The notes under the pieces are model-generated. The model did not search any database and had not been told where the DNA came from. It was given only the letters and a program-made list of their open reading frames with translations. This document shows positions 1-8,508 of a stretch of 64,000 nt of DNA, one piece after another. The DNA is from Bacteroidales bacterium 6E. Lineage in GTDB: Bacteria > Bacteroidota > Bacteroidia > Bacteroidales > Prolixibacteraceae. The DNA is taken from contig DF970667.1 in the NCBI GenBank assembly GCA_001270045.2, forward strand, positions 271,975 to 335,974, read 5' to 3'. A program made the position numbers and the translations under genes. Positions within the stretch are counted from its first letter, which is position 1, and each line of letters opens with the position of its first letter.

Positions 1-1
1 G

Positions 2-619
2 GGTATCGGTATTGGTTGGACAAGCGCCGAAAAGATCTATAATTCGCTGAACGGGGAATTAATTGACAAGCCCGGATTGATAGCCCTTTATGCGGCATTG
101 ATATCCATTGTCAGCAAGGAAGCCCTTTTCTGGTATACAAAGATAGAAGGGAAGAGGCTGAACAGCCAGGCCATGATCGCCAACGCATGGCACCATCGTT
201 CCGATGCCTTTTCGTCAATAGGAACCGCATTGGGCATATCGGGAGCCATCATGCTGGGCGAGAAATGGCGCATCCTCGACCCACTGGCAGGAGTCATCGT
301 CAGCTTCTTCATCCTGAAGGTGGCGTGGGACATTGCCAAGCCGAGCATCGATGAACTGCTTGACCGCTCTCTTCCCGAAAGCACCCAGAAGGAAATTGAA
401 CAAATCATCACCGATACGAATGGCGTCAAGAGTTTTCACGGACTGCGAACCCGCAAAATCGGCGACCATTACTCGGTCGAAATGCACATCCAGGTCGACC
501 GCCACCTGACGGTCGAGGTATCGCACCAAATGGCCACTGATATTGAGAACACCCTGCGGCGAAAATTTGGCGCCAATACACATGTGGTGGTGCACATTGA
601 GCCCTTTAAGGGTTCTTAG
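2..619 (+). CDS. Cation diffusion facilitator (CDF) metal transporter, 5'-truncated
   Basis: The reading frame is open from the first bases of the window, so the gene starts outside it. A TTG at 77 is not the start, because coding continues upstream (GIGIGWTSAEKIYNSLNGE). The visible part contains the end of the membrane domain with the HHRSDAFSS segment, whose His-x-x-x-Asp pair is the metal site of CDF transmembrane helix 5. A further hydrophobic helix follows. The last ~80 residues look like the cytoplasmic ferredoxin-like CDF C-terminal domain (VKSFHGLRTRKIGDHYSVEMH). CDF proteins export Zn2+, Co2+, Cd2+ or Fe2+ from the cytoplasm by proton exchange. The RND export genes just downstream support a role in metal resistance. 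The stop codon TAG (617-619) lies inside the first unit of a palindromic repeat array. Confidence 0.9.
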   Translation, partial: GIGIGWTSAEKIYNSLNGELIDKPGLIALYAALISIVSKEALFWYTKIEGKRLNSQAMIANAWHHRSDAFSSIGTALGISGAIMLGEKWRILDPLAGVIVSFFILKVAWDIAKPSIDELLDRSLPESTQKEIEQIITDTNGVKSFHGLRTRKIGDHYSVEMHIQVDRHLTVEVSHQMATDIENTLRRKFGANTHVVVHIEPFKGS

Positions 620-705
620 GATGACATCCTTTAAAATCGAAGAGGATGTCATCCTTTAAGATTATCGAGGATGACATCCTCTAAAATTAAAAGGGATGTC
701 ATCCT
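618..705. repeat. Palindromic 13-mer array, 4 units, 25-base period
   Basis: Four copies of the near-perfect palindrome AGGATGACATCCT lie at 618-630, 643-655, 668-680 and 693-705 (the last begins GGG). Their starts are exactly 25 bases apart. The central base alternates A, T, A, T, so neighbouring units are reverse complements and could pair as 13-bp stems with 12-base loops. The spacers are AT-rich (tttaaaatcgaag-like). The first unit overlaps the stop codon of the CDF gene. Related arrays occur at seven other places in the window. The placement suggests a role at mRNA 3' ends (termination or stabilisation), which is inference. Confidence 0.9.
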
Positions 706-752
706 CATTAAACGCAGGCCAAAAGCCCTGAACAACATAAAAAATATATGAC

Positions 753-760
753 TACCTTTG
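753..760 (+). promoter_or_regulatory. Possible Bacteroidota -7 promoter element (TACCTTTG)
   Basis: TACCTTTG matches the TAnnTTTG -7 element of Bacteroidota promoters and lies 23 bases before the ATG at 784 of the TolC-like gene. I see no convincing TTTG at the -33 position, so this is only a candidate for the promoter of the efflux operon. Confidence 0.35.
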
Positions 761-783
761 GTAGTTGTTCAACCATCCTAATC

Positions 784-2019
784 ATGAAAAAACCATTACT
801 GGCCTTGTTCCTGCTGGCAAATACGCTGCTGCAGGCACAGGACAAACCGCTCACCTTGCAGGAAGCTGTCAAATCAGGCATAAACCGTAATCCAGAGCTC
901 CGCGAGCTTTACTCCGTGCTCGACCAAAAGCGGAATGCCGCCCGACAGGAAACAGGCATTGCCGATCCCGAGGTCAGTTACTTCAGGGAAGGCATCTCCA
1001 ACGGCCCCGGCGACATCTTCGACGAACAGCGGGTCACGGTCTCCCAAACCATCGATTTTCCGCTCACCACGGCTTACCGGATAAAAGGGATCAGAGAGGA
1101 GGTCAGTGCCCTCGAAAACGAGCTGAAAGCCCGCGAGAAGATGGTCAGGGCCGAGATCAAAAGCAACTACGTGGAGGTGATCTATGCCCTCCGCCTGCAG
1201 CGGTCAAGGCAAAACCAGGTCAACATCCTCACCGACCTCCACAAGGCGGTGTCGACCAAGCTCGAACTGGGCATGGCCAGCGGTATCGACCTTGCCAGCG
1301 TGGAGCTACAGCTCCAGGAGGCCCTCAACGACCTCGACCAATCGGAATTCATTCTTCACAAGGCCAGGTATAACCTATTCTATGCCATGGGAATGCCTGT
1401 ACCCGAGCAGAAATATTCCATCACCTTCAGTGATTCACTCAGCGCTTCCGAAGTGGAGGTCGACCAGATCCTGACCCTGGCCCTGCTAGAGCAACAGCCC
1501 GAGTTCCAGTCGACCATCCATGAACTGCAGGCTGCCCGCCTTTTCCTGAAGGAAGCCAAAAGCAATGTCCTGCCCGACCTCAGGCTCAACCTCTATCGGC
1601 AGGACTATGGCTCGGGGTACGATTTCACCGGTTTTGAGGTGGGCGTGAGCATCCCCCTCTGGTATCCACTGGCCCACAAGGGGAAAATCAACGCTTCGAC
1701 GGCCAGGGTGGCAGAAGTAGGCTGGAAACAAGACCGGATCAGGCTTGAGCTGAAACGCGAACTCGAGCATGCATGGCACAACTACGACATCAGCCGCAAG
1801 ATCATCAACCGATACCGCGACACCATGAGAAGCCGCGCCACCGAACTCCAGAGGCTCAGTCTGCGTGCCTACCAGCTTGGCGAAATCGACCTTCTCATGC
1901 TTCTCAATGCCCGTCAGGTCTTCCTGAATGGCGAACAACACTACCTGGCCGCCATGCGCGACTACTATCTCCAGCTGATCGCCCTGGAGAGGTATCTGGG
2001 CCAGGACCTTGTACAATAA
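784..2019 (+). CDS. TolC-family outer membrane efflux channel of a metal RND system
   Basis: This 411-residue protein forms the outer-membrane channel of a three-part efflux pump. The start at 784 (MKKPLLALFLLANTLLQA) is chosen because it opens directly on a signal peptide. An ATG at 748 would add 12 residues ahead of it and lie upstream of a promoter-like element. The mature protein has two outer membrane efflux repeats rich in long amphipathic helices (for example NPELRELYSVLDQKRNAARQ). Motifs such as NVLPDLRLNLYRQDYG and the C-terminal GEIDLLMLLNARQ are typical of CusC/CzcC proteins. Only 17 bases separate it from the adaptor gene, so the three RND genes form an operon. Confidence 0.9.
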   Translation: MKKPLLALFLLANTLLQAQDKPLTLQEAVKSGINRNPELRELYSVLDQKRNAARQETGIADPEVSYFREGISNGPGDIFDEQRVTVSQTIDFPLTTAYRIKGIREEVSALENELKAREKMVRAEIKSNYVEVIYALRLQRSRQNQVNILTDLHKAVSTKLELGMASGIDLASVELQLQEALNDLDQSEFILHKARYNLFYAMGMPVPEQKYSITFSDSLSASEVEVDQILTLALLEQQPEFQSTIHELQAARLFLKEAKSNVLPDLRLNLYRQDYGSGYDFTGFEVGVSIPLWYPLAHKGKINASTARVAEVGWKQDRIRLELKRELEHAWHNYDISRKIINRYRDTMRSRATELQRLSLRAYQLGEIDLLMLLNARQVFLNGEQHYLAAMRDYYLQLIALERYLGQDLVQ

Positions 2020-2036
2020 CTTAAATCTCACACTAT

Positions 2037-3224
2037 ATGAAAACCAAATGGATCTTAGCTCTGATACTGGGCATATACGTCGCTTCCTGCGGCACGGGGC
2101 AAAAGTCAGAAATCCCCGCAGGAGAAGGCACAGGTGAACTTCCGCCCTCGCTGCGACAGGAATCACCCACGGGACAGATGGTGCAACTGACCGAAAAGCA
2201 AGGGGATGAACTGGCGATCGAAACCGTGATGATTCACGGCGCAAAGGCAAAATATACCCTCCAGGCGCCGGCGGTCACCTTTCCGGCACCGGCCCATTCG
2301 AGCCTGATCAGCACCCCCATCAACGGACAAATCAACCGCATTTTCAAATATGAAGGCAACATGGTACGGAAAGGCGACATTCTCTTCCAGATCCAGAGCA
2401 TCGAGTTCGGAAACCTGGTGTCGGACTACCTGCAGGCATACGCCGAGGAGCGGTTTCAGCGGAGTAAGCAGAAGAGGATCCAGCAGCTGGTTGAGGAAAC
2501 CATAAGCGCAGCCAGCGAACTCGAAAAGGCCGTATCGGAATACGAGCGGGCCTCGGCCATCCTCAGGGCTTCCTACTCAAGACTGAGGGCCATCGGCGTG
2601 TCGGACGAGGAGATCAGCCAGTTCACCAACGGGGAAACGATCACGCCCCTATTGAACGTACACGCCCCCATCAGTGGCATAGTGGAGACCGTCTTTGTGG
2701 AACTCGGGCAATCGGTGAACGCCCTTGAGGACCTCTCGAGATTGCTCGACAACAGCACGGTACTGATCAGGGGCTATGTTTCGCCCGACGACGCCCGGCA
2801 CATCCAGCGGGGCGATTCCGTGAAGGTATGGAACCAGGGACGGCAGTCGTTCCTCCCGGCCACCATCGAGTCGGTCAACCCGGGCATGGACCCCACCAAC
2901 CGGTCGGTCGTCGCCAACATCATTATCGAGACCGTCAACGGATGGCCCAAGCCTGGTGAAAACCTTCAGCTCGACGTCACCACCTCGGTCGAGGTCGACG
3001 TCATCACCATCCCGGTCGATGCCATTACCTACGACGGCAACCAGGCCGTGGTTTTCGTGAAAAAGGACCCACGGACCTACGAGAAGCGGAACGTCAACAT
3101 TGCCGAAATCCGCGACAGGCAGGTGACCGTGCAGGGAGGACTGGCCGAGGGAGAAGAGATTGCGGTATCGAAGGTATTCAGCCTGAAGGCCATTTCGAGG
3201 TACGATATCATGGCTGAAGAATAG
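2037..3224 (+). CDS. RND efflux periplasmic adaptor (membrane fusion) lipoprotein
   Basis: This 395-residue adaptor joins the inner-membrane pump to the outer-membrane channel. It starts with a lipoprotein signal, MKTKWILALILGIYVASC, with the lipidated Cys at 18. The order is the usual one: a barrel-sandwich half (NGQINRIFKYEGNMVRKGD), an alpha-helical hairpin (about residues 130-190), the second half (NVHAPISGIVETVFVELGQ), a beta-barrel (VLIRGYVSPDDA) and a membrane-proximal domain ending FSLKAISRYDIMAEE. It most resembles CusB/CzcB adaptors. I see no His- or Met-rich metal-binding extension. It ends 15 bases before the pump gene. Confidence 0.9.
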   Translation: MKTKWILALILGIYVASCGTGQKSEIPAGEGTGELPPSLRQESPTGQMVQLTEKQGDELAIETVMIHGAKAKYTLQAPAVTFPAPAHSSLISTPINGQINRIFKYEGNMVRKGDILFQIQSIEFGNLVSDYLQAYAEERFQRSKQKRIQQLVEETISAASELEKAVSEYERASAILRASYSRLRAIGVSDEEISQFTNGETITPLLNVHAPISGIVETVFVELGQSVNALEDLSRLLDNSTVLIRGYVSPDDARHIQRGDSVKVWNQGRQSFLPATIESVNPGMDPTNRSVVANIIIETVNGWPKPGENLQLDVTTSVEVDVITIPVDAITYDGNQAVVFVKKDPRTYEKRNVNIAEIRDRQVTVQGGLAEGEEIAVSKVFSLKAISRYDIMAEE

Positions 3225-3239
3225 ACTAAAACCGACATC

Positions 3240-6200
3240 ATGTTACAACAGATCATAACGTTCAGCGTTCGTCAGAAATTCGTGGCCCTGTCCCTGGTCG
3301 TCCTGATGGCCGTGGGAGGCTACTTCTCACTGATCGAACTGCCCATCAATTCACTGCCCGACGTGACACCCGTCCAGGTACTGGTGATCACCAAGGCCGG
3401 ACGCTACTCGCCCTTCGACGTCGAAAAGCTGGTGAGCTATCCGGTGGAAACCGCCATGAACGGACTTCCCGAGGTGGCACAGGTACGGTCGATCTCCCAG
3501 TTCGGGTTGTCGGCGGTCACCGTCGAGTTCAACGAAGGTACCGACATCTATTTTGCGCGACAACTGGTCAGCCAACGGCTGCAATCCATCACCAACGACC
3601 TCCCCGGCGATGTGTCGAGCCCCATGCTCGGTCCCATCTCCACCGCCCTGGGCGAAATCTACCAATACACCGTCAAGGGGGACGGTTATTCGCTCACCGA
3701 GCTGCGCGAGATCCAGGACTGGCTCATTGCACCGCAGCTGAAAACGGTGAAGGGTGTTACCGAGATCAACTCGTTCGGGGGATTCGTGAAGCAGTTTGAG
3801 GTGACGGTACTGCCCGAACAGCTCAACCTCTTCAATATCGGCATCTCCGATGTGATGGACGCCATCGCCAGCAATAACAGCGTGTCGGGGGGCAACTACC
3901 TCGAGCACAACGGCGAACAGTATATCGTAAGGGGGCTCGGACAAATCGGCAACATTGCCGACATCGAAAACATCATCGTCAAGAACGTCAATAATCGTCC
4001 TGTCTTTATCCGCGACATCGCCACCGTCAACACCGCCACCGAAATCAGGCAGGGCGGGGTCACACAGGACGGACAAGGCGAGGTGGTCACCGGTATCGTG
4101 ATGATGCTGCGTGGCGGTAACGGACGCATGGTCATCCAGAGTATCGAAGAGAAGATTGCCGCCATCAACGAAGGTCTGCCCGAGGGGGTTGTCATCGAGA
4201 AATTCTACGACCAATCCGACCTGATCAGCCGTACCACCCGTACTCTCTCGACCAACCTGGCAGAGGGTGGCATGCTGGTCATCGTGATCCTGCTTCTACT
4301 TTTGGGAGAAATTTCGGGCGCCCTCATCGTGGCCACCGTCATACCCTTCTCCATGCTGTTTGCCTTTATAGGTATGCGCGAGTTCGGGTTGGCAGCCAAC
4401 CTGATGAGTTTGGGTGCCATCGACTTCGGGATGGTCGTCGACGGCTCGGTAGTGATGGTAGAAAACATCGTCCACCGCCTCCAGAAGGACACTTCCAAAA
4501 ACAAGGGCGAAGTTATCCGCGAAGCAGCCATGCAGGTGGTACGCCCGATTTTTTTCGGGGTATTGATCATATTGATGGTTTATGTACCCATCATGACTTT
4601 TACCGGCATGGAAGGCATTCTCTACCGCCCCATGGCCATTACCGTGGCGGCAGCCGTGTTTGGCTCCCTTTTGCTGGCCCTTATCTATGTGCCGGCCATT
4701 TCCACCATCGTATTCCGGAAGGGCGTCAAGGTGCGCCGAAACTACCTCATCGAGTGGATCAAGCCCTTCTATGTCAGAAACCTGGCGGCATTCATGAACC
4801 GTAAGGCCTTCACAGTAAGTACCGCCATCGTCATCTTCGCCCTATCGCTTTGGGTGATGAGCAGGCTGGGAACCGAATTCCTGCCCGAGCTCGACGAAGG
4901 ATCTATCCTGATCGAACAGGTGCGGATGCCCTCGGTAACCCTCGACGAATCGATCGAAAATGCCAACTGGCTGGCCGCAAAGCTGATGGAAAACATCCCA
5001 GAAATCAGGACGGTGGTTCCCAAAACCGGGCGCTCCGACCTGGCCAACGACTGGATGGGAATCCACCAGACCGACGTATGGGTTGTGCTCAAGCCTGTGG
5101 ATGAGTGGCGCAAGGGACTTGAGAAGAGCGACATTGTGGCGATGATTGAACCTTATCTCCAGTCGGAGCCTGGACTGGTTTACAACTTCACACAGCCCAT
5201 CGCCATGCGCGTGGATGAATTAACCAGTGGCGTGAAGTCCGATCTGGCCATCAAGATTTACGGCGAGGACCTCGACGTTCTGGGGCAGATCGGAGAGAAC
5301 ATCTCGAAGCTGCTGCCCGGACTCGAGGGAACCGGCAATTTCTATGTCGAGCAGTCGGTGGGACAACCCTACCTGACCATTGAGATCGACAGGGCAGCCG
5401 TGGCTACATTCGGACTGAATGTAGATGATGTGCAGCACGTAATCGAGGCCGGTATCGGAGGGCAACAGGCGGGCATGTTATACGAGGGACAGCGAAGGTT
5501 CGGGATTACGGTGAGATACCCCAAAGAGATCCGCGACGAGCTATACAAGATACAGAATGTGCCCGTACACCTGCCCGGGGGAGGCACCATCCCGCTGAAG
5601 CGGGTGGCCCTGATCGAGCTGCAGGAAGGTCCGCGTGAGATTCAGCGCGAGAACGGCTGGCGCCGGCTGATCGTGGGGATCAATATCCGCGACATCGACC
5701 TGGGCACATATGCCGCCAAACTACAGGAAGTGGTGGCTACACAGGCCGAGATTCCCGCCGGATACTTTGTCGAATATGGCGGCACCTTCGAGAACCAGCA
5801 AAGGGCCATGCGGCACCTGCTATTGGTTGTTCCGCTGTCGATTTTTATCATTCTGGGGCTGCTCTACCTGAACTTCGGCAAGATGAAATATGCCATCCTG
5901 ATCCTGCTCAATCTGCCCTTTGCCCTGTCGGGAGGCGTCTTCCTGCTCTGGGTGCGGGGTATGTACCTCTCAGTATCGGCGAGCATCGGATTTGTGGCCC
6001 TGTTTGGGGTGGCAGTACTCAACGGATTGGTGCTGATCGACCACATCAACGAACTTCGGAAAACCAAGGAAGGCAAGCTCAGGGACCTGATCGTGGAAGG
6101 GTCGGCCGACAGGCTGCGGCCTGTACTCATGACCGCCCTGGTGGCCAGTCTGGGCTTTATCCCGATGGCCTTCAATACCGGTCCGGGTTCCGAGGTGCAG

Positions 6201-6320
6201 CGCCCCCTCGCCACGGTAGTGATCGGCGGCTTGATCACCTCCACATTCCTGACATTGCTGGTACTGCCGATAGTTTATCATTGGATGGAAAAGAAAAGCA
6301 AAAAGGATGTCATTCTTTAA
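3240..6320 (+). CDS. Heavy-metal RND efflux pump, CzcA/CusA family
   Basis: This 1026-residue, 12-helix inner-membrane pump drives metal ions out by proton antiport. It has the family's full length, with the N-terminal helix (MLQQIITFSVRQKF), two large periplasmic loops and the family motif SYPVETAMNGLPEV. The helix-4 motif DFGMVVDGSVVMVEN fits, from memory, the DFG-x3-DG-x4-EN pattern of the Zn/Co/Cd/Ni branch better than the Cu/Ag branch. The CDF gene upstream agrees with that. The last codons (KKDVIL, stop 6318-6320) lie inside a 13-base palindrome at 6304-6316. The end of the protein may therefore have been written by a repeat insertion. Confidence 0.93.
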   Translation: MLQQIITFSVRQKFVALSLVVLMAVGGYFSLIELPINSLPDVTPVQVLVITKAGRYSPFDVEKLVSYPVETAMNGLPEVAQVRSISQFGLSAVTVEFNEGTDIYFARQLVSQRLQSITNDLPGDVSSPMLGPISTALGEIYQYTVKGDGYSLTELREIQDWLIAPQLKTVKGVTEINSFGGFVKQFEVTVLPEQLNLFNIGISDVMDAIASNNSVSGGNYLEHNGEQYIVRGLGQIGNIADIENIIVKNVNNRPVFIRDIATVNTATEIRQGGVTQDGQGEVVTGIVMMLRGGNGRMVIQSIEEKIAAINEGLPEGVVIEKFYDQSDLISRTTRTLSTNLAEGGMLVIVILLLLLGEISGALIVATVIPFSMLFAFIGMREFGLAANLMSLGAIDFGMVVDGSVVMVENIVHRLQKDTSKNKGEVIREAAMQVVRPIFFGVLIILMVYVPIMTFTGMEGILYRPMAITVAAAVFGSLLLALIYVPAISTIVFRKGVKVRRNYLIEWIKPFYVRNLAAFMNRKAFTVSTAIVIFALSLWVMSRLGTEFLPELDEGSILIEQVRMPSVTLDESIENANWLAAKLMENIPEIRTVVPKTGRSDLANDWMGIHQTDVWVVLKPVDEWRKGLEKSDIVAMIEPYLQSEPGLVYNFTQPIAMRVDELTSGVKSDLAIKIYGEDLDVLGQIGENISKLLPGLEGTGNFYVEQSVGQPYLTIEIDRAAVATFGLNVDDVQHVIEAGIGGQQAGMLYEGQRRFGITVRYPKEIRDELYKIQNVPVHLPGGGTIPLKRVALIELQEGPREIQRENGWRRLIVGINIRDIDLGTYAAKLQEVVATQAEIPAGYFVEYGGTFENQQRAMRHLLLVVPLSIFIILGLLYLNFGKMKYAILILLNLPFALSGGVFLLWVRGMYLSVSASIGFVALFGVAVLNGLVLIDHINELRKTKEGKLRDLIVEGSADRLRPVLMTALVASLGFIPMAFNTGPGSEVQRPLATVVIGGLITSTFLTLLVLPIVYHWMEKKSKKDVIL

Positions 6321-6364
6321 AATTGAAGAGGATGACATCCTCAGATTTGGGAGGATGTCATCCT
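6304..6364. repeat. Palindromic 13-mer array, 3 units
   Basis: Units lie at 6304-6316 (AGGATGTCATTCT), 6329-6341 (AGGATGACATCCT) and 6352-6364 (AGGATGTCATCCT), with start spacings of 25 and 23 bases. The central base alternates T, A, T. The first unit overlaps the last codons of the RND pump gene. The spacer after the first unit (ttaaaattgaag) matches the spacer in the 618-705 array, so the whole 25-base unit is repeated and not only the palindrome. Confidence 0.9.
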
Positions 6365-6370
6365 TTGCGC

Positions 6371-6484
6371 AGGTCCTTCTTCCGAGATGCGGAATCAGGA
6401 TGACAGCGACGGCTATATATAAATAATTATTGGGCAGGAGGAGGTCCTTCTGATGCTGCGCATCCTCAGGATGACAGCGACGGC
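6371..6484. repeat. Pair of 43-base imperfect direct repeats
   Basis: Two 43-base blocks at 6371-6413 and 6442-6484 share identical ends: AGGTCCTTCT at the left and an 18-base right end beginning CAGGATGACAGCG. The middle 15 bases differ completely. The right end resembles, from memory, a very common bacterial intergenic repeat containing CTCAGGATGACA. No gene is present here. Confidence 0.8.
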
Positions 6485-6660
6485 ATTTATAATAAGCGAG
6501 ATCAGGCCTTAGAACGGGTCTCGTCCTATAAATGTAGCTACGGCATGTTTGGAAATTCCAATAATATTGTATCTTCCCACAGGATAAGGAGTAACTAGTG
6601 TATATGGGATCATATACCTGAATTTGAGATGCCTGATGGAACTGATTAACCTGTTGTCGT
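6485..6660 (+). promoter_or_regulatory. Leader of the first ECF sigma gene
   Basis: No gene is visible between the repeats and the sigma factor start. A weak promoter candidate is TTTG at 6548-6551, 18 bases before TATCTTCC (6570-6577), which matches TAnnTTTG poorly. An inverted repeat GTATATG-GGAT-CATATAC (6600-6617) lies about 45 bases ahead of the start codon and could be an operator or a leader hairpin. Confidence 0.3.
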
Positions 6661-7284
6661 ATGAGCCAGCTGTCGCCGTTGTCTGAATCTGATTGGGTTT
6701 TACTGGTCAGAAATGACTCGTCTGCAGCATTTCAACACCTGTTTGAAAAATACAGCCAAAAGCTATATCGGTTTTCGTATTCCTATCTCCGTTCCGAATC
6801 TGATGCCGAAGAGATTGTCCAGGAGGTTTTCCTCAAGATTTGGGAAAACAGGCAAAACCTCAAAAGCGACAAATCTTTCCATTCCTACCTGTTCACCATC
6901 GCCTTCAATGCCATCAAAAAGCGTTTCATCCACAGGCAACGGGCCGAGAAGCACAAACATGCGCTACTCGAGTGGTTCAGCCAGGAAAAGCCGTCGATTG
7001 ATTCAAGGAAAGATTTCGAATACCTTATCGAAAAGCTGGAGCTCCTTATCGACCAGCTTCCGGAGAAACGAAAACAGGTATTCCTGAAACGAAAGAAGGA
7101 AGGAAAATCGATTGCAATGATTGCCATTGAAATGGGCATCTCGCCAAAAACCGTCAAAAATCAGATCACCGAGGCCATGAATTTCCTGAAGAAATCATTT
7201 TGCGAACAGGATGATGTCTCTGCCATGCTGTTCTATTATCTGTTTCTGTCGAATCCTTCACTGCCTCCCGAACCTGACGAATAA
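6661..7284 (+). CDS. ECF RNA polymerase sigma factor, FecI-like (set 1)
   Basis: This 207-residue protein is an extracytoplasmic-function sigma factor of the type that drives SusC/SusD genes in Bacteroidota. Region 2 is visible around residues 25-65 (LYRFSYSYLRSESDAEEIV followed by FLKIWENR). Region 4 lies around 140-175, with the helix-turn-helix IEMGISPKTVKNQITEAM. It is followed after 89 bases by a FecR anti-sigma factor and then by SusC and SusD. This order indicates trans-envelope signalling: SusC senses its glycan, FecR passes the signal on, and the sigma factor is released to transcribe the transport genes. Confidence 0.93.
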   Translation: MSQLSPLSESDWVLLVRNDSSAAFQHLFEKYSQKLYRFSYSYLRSESDAEEIVQEVFLKIWENRQNLKSDKSFHSYLFTIAFNAIKKRFIHRQRAEKHKHALLEWFSQEKPSIDSRKDFEYLIEKLELLIDQLPEKRKQVFLKRKKEGKSIAMIAIEMGISPKTVKNQITEAMNFLKKSFCEQDDVSAMLFYYLFLSNPSLPPEPDE

Positions 7285-7373
7285 TAATAACCAGAAAATA
7301 TTCAAAAAAAACATTGAACAACTAATAGGACTTTTTTCTTCATGAAGATATAACGGTTGTAATTCCTGCCGAA

Positions 7374-8417
7374 ATGTTGGAAATGAAAGAAAAAGTCGAT
7401 AAAACATTGCTTCGCGATTACACCCGGGGTAAATACTCTTTGAGAGAGTTTAAAAGGATTGTAAGCTGGTTCACTGACAGCAGAAATCACCAGGCCCTCA
7501 GGAATTCCCTTGAGGAACACTGGAAAGACAACCTTAAGTCTGACGCGGCACCCGAAAAAGACCTCACCCATATTTACGAACTGCTGAAACGTGAAATGGC
7601 TGAATCGGACAAGAAAAGAATCACAAGGGAGCGCTGGCTTTGGTGGTATTCGCGAGCGGCAGCCGTGCTGCTCATCCCACTTCTGGTTTATGCAGCCTAC
7701 AGCATTTTCAGGAATCCCGCCTATAACGACACCACTGGTACGCCCATCGAGGTATTGTCGCCCCTGGGTGGCAGGACTCACTTTCAGCTGCCCGATGGCA
7801 CCAAGGTCAGCCTGAATAGCGGAACACGACTGACCTATAACTCCATGTTTGCAAAGAATCGTAAAGTGTCACTCACCGGGGAGGCATTTTTCGATGTGAC
7901 ACACGATCCTGACCATCCATTCATGGTGGAAAGCATGGGCATTGGCGTCAGGGTTCTGGGGACACGGTTCAACATTGTGGCCTTCGACAACGAAACCACT
8001 ACCGAGGTAGTGCTCGAGCAGGGCAAGGTAGAGGTGACGGGCACAAACGGGTCGCTGTTAACGACACTTTCCCCCGATGAGAAACTCACCCTCGACAGGA
8101 CCCGGAACACCTGGGAAACCAGCAATGTTGACGCCAGCAACCTGACCGCATGGAAAGACGGGGTTCTCATTTTCAGAAGCACGCCGCTGTCGGAGGTACT
8201 GACAAGGCTTGGAAGGTGGTATAATGTCCGTTTTGTCGTTCACGACAAAGAGATCGAGACTTTCCGCTACCGCGCCACGTTCAGGGAAGAACCTCTTGAA
8301 GAGGTGCTTCGCCTGATCTCCCTGACCGCACCCATCGAATATGAAATCAGCAACAGGCAAATGGGAACCGACGGTCTGTATAACGAAAAAGTCATCCACA
8401 TCAGGAAAAAGAACTAA
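7374..8417 (+). CDS. FecR-family anti-sigma factor with DUF4974 C-terminus (set 1)
   Basis: This 347-residue protein is anchored by one transmembrane helix (around residues 85-105, SRAAAVLLIPLLVYAAYSIF). The short cytoplasmic N-terminal part should hold the sigma factor. The periplasmic FecR domain is clear (LPDGTKVSLNSGTRLTY, GEAFFDVTHDPDHPF, VLGTRFNIVAF). The C-terminal DUF4974-like domain (STPLSEVLTRLGRWYNVRF) resembles the STN fold of SusC and probably contacts it. The start at 7374 (MLEMKEK) is used; 7383 is equally possible. It is co-transcribed with the sigma gene. Confidence 0.92.
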   Translation: MLEMKEKVDKTLLRDYTRGKYSLREFKRIVSWFTDSRNHQALRNSLEEHWKDNLKSDAAPEKDLTHIYELLKREMAESDKKRITRERWLWWYSRAAAVLLIPLLVYAAYSIFRNPAYNDTTGTPIEVLSPLGGRTHFQLPDGTKVSLNSGTRLTYNSMFAKNRKVSLTGEAFFDVTHDPDHPFMVESMGIGVRVLGTRFNIVAFDNETTTEVVLEQGKVEVTGTNGSLLTTLSPDEKLTLDRTRNTWETSNVDASNLTAWKDGVLIFRSTPLSEVLTRLGRWYNVRFVVHDKEIETFRYRATFREEPLEEVLRLISLTAPIEYEISNRQMGTDGLYNEKVIHIRKKN

Positions 8418-8423
8418 ACAAAA

Positions 8424-8452
8424 TCAGGAAGGTGGTACCAGCACCCTCCTGA
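8424..8452 (+). other. FecR-SusC intergenic hairpin (set 1)
   Basis: The sequence reads TCAGGA-AGGTG-gtaccag-CACC-C-TCCTGA and folds into an outer 6-bp stem and an inner stem. It lies 7 bases after the FecR stop codon and 57 bases before SusC. Hairpins of the same size sit at the same place in sets 2 and 3. No U-run follows, so it is not a canonical terminator. It may end or trim the regulator transcript. Confidence 0.6.
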
Positions 8453-8508
8453 ATATAAAATGTATATAAAAATGCAGTAACACTTTTAATCATTTCAAAC
8501 GTAAATTT

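Noticed and set aside
618-705. CRISPR array, because of regular 25-base spacing
   Set aside because: The repeated unit is only 13 bases, its orientation alternates, spacers are similar to each other and only 12 bases long, and no cas gene is present.
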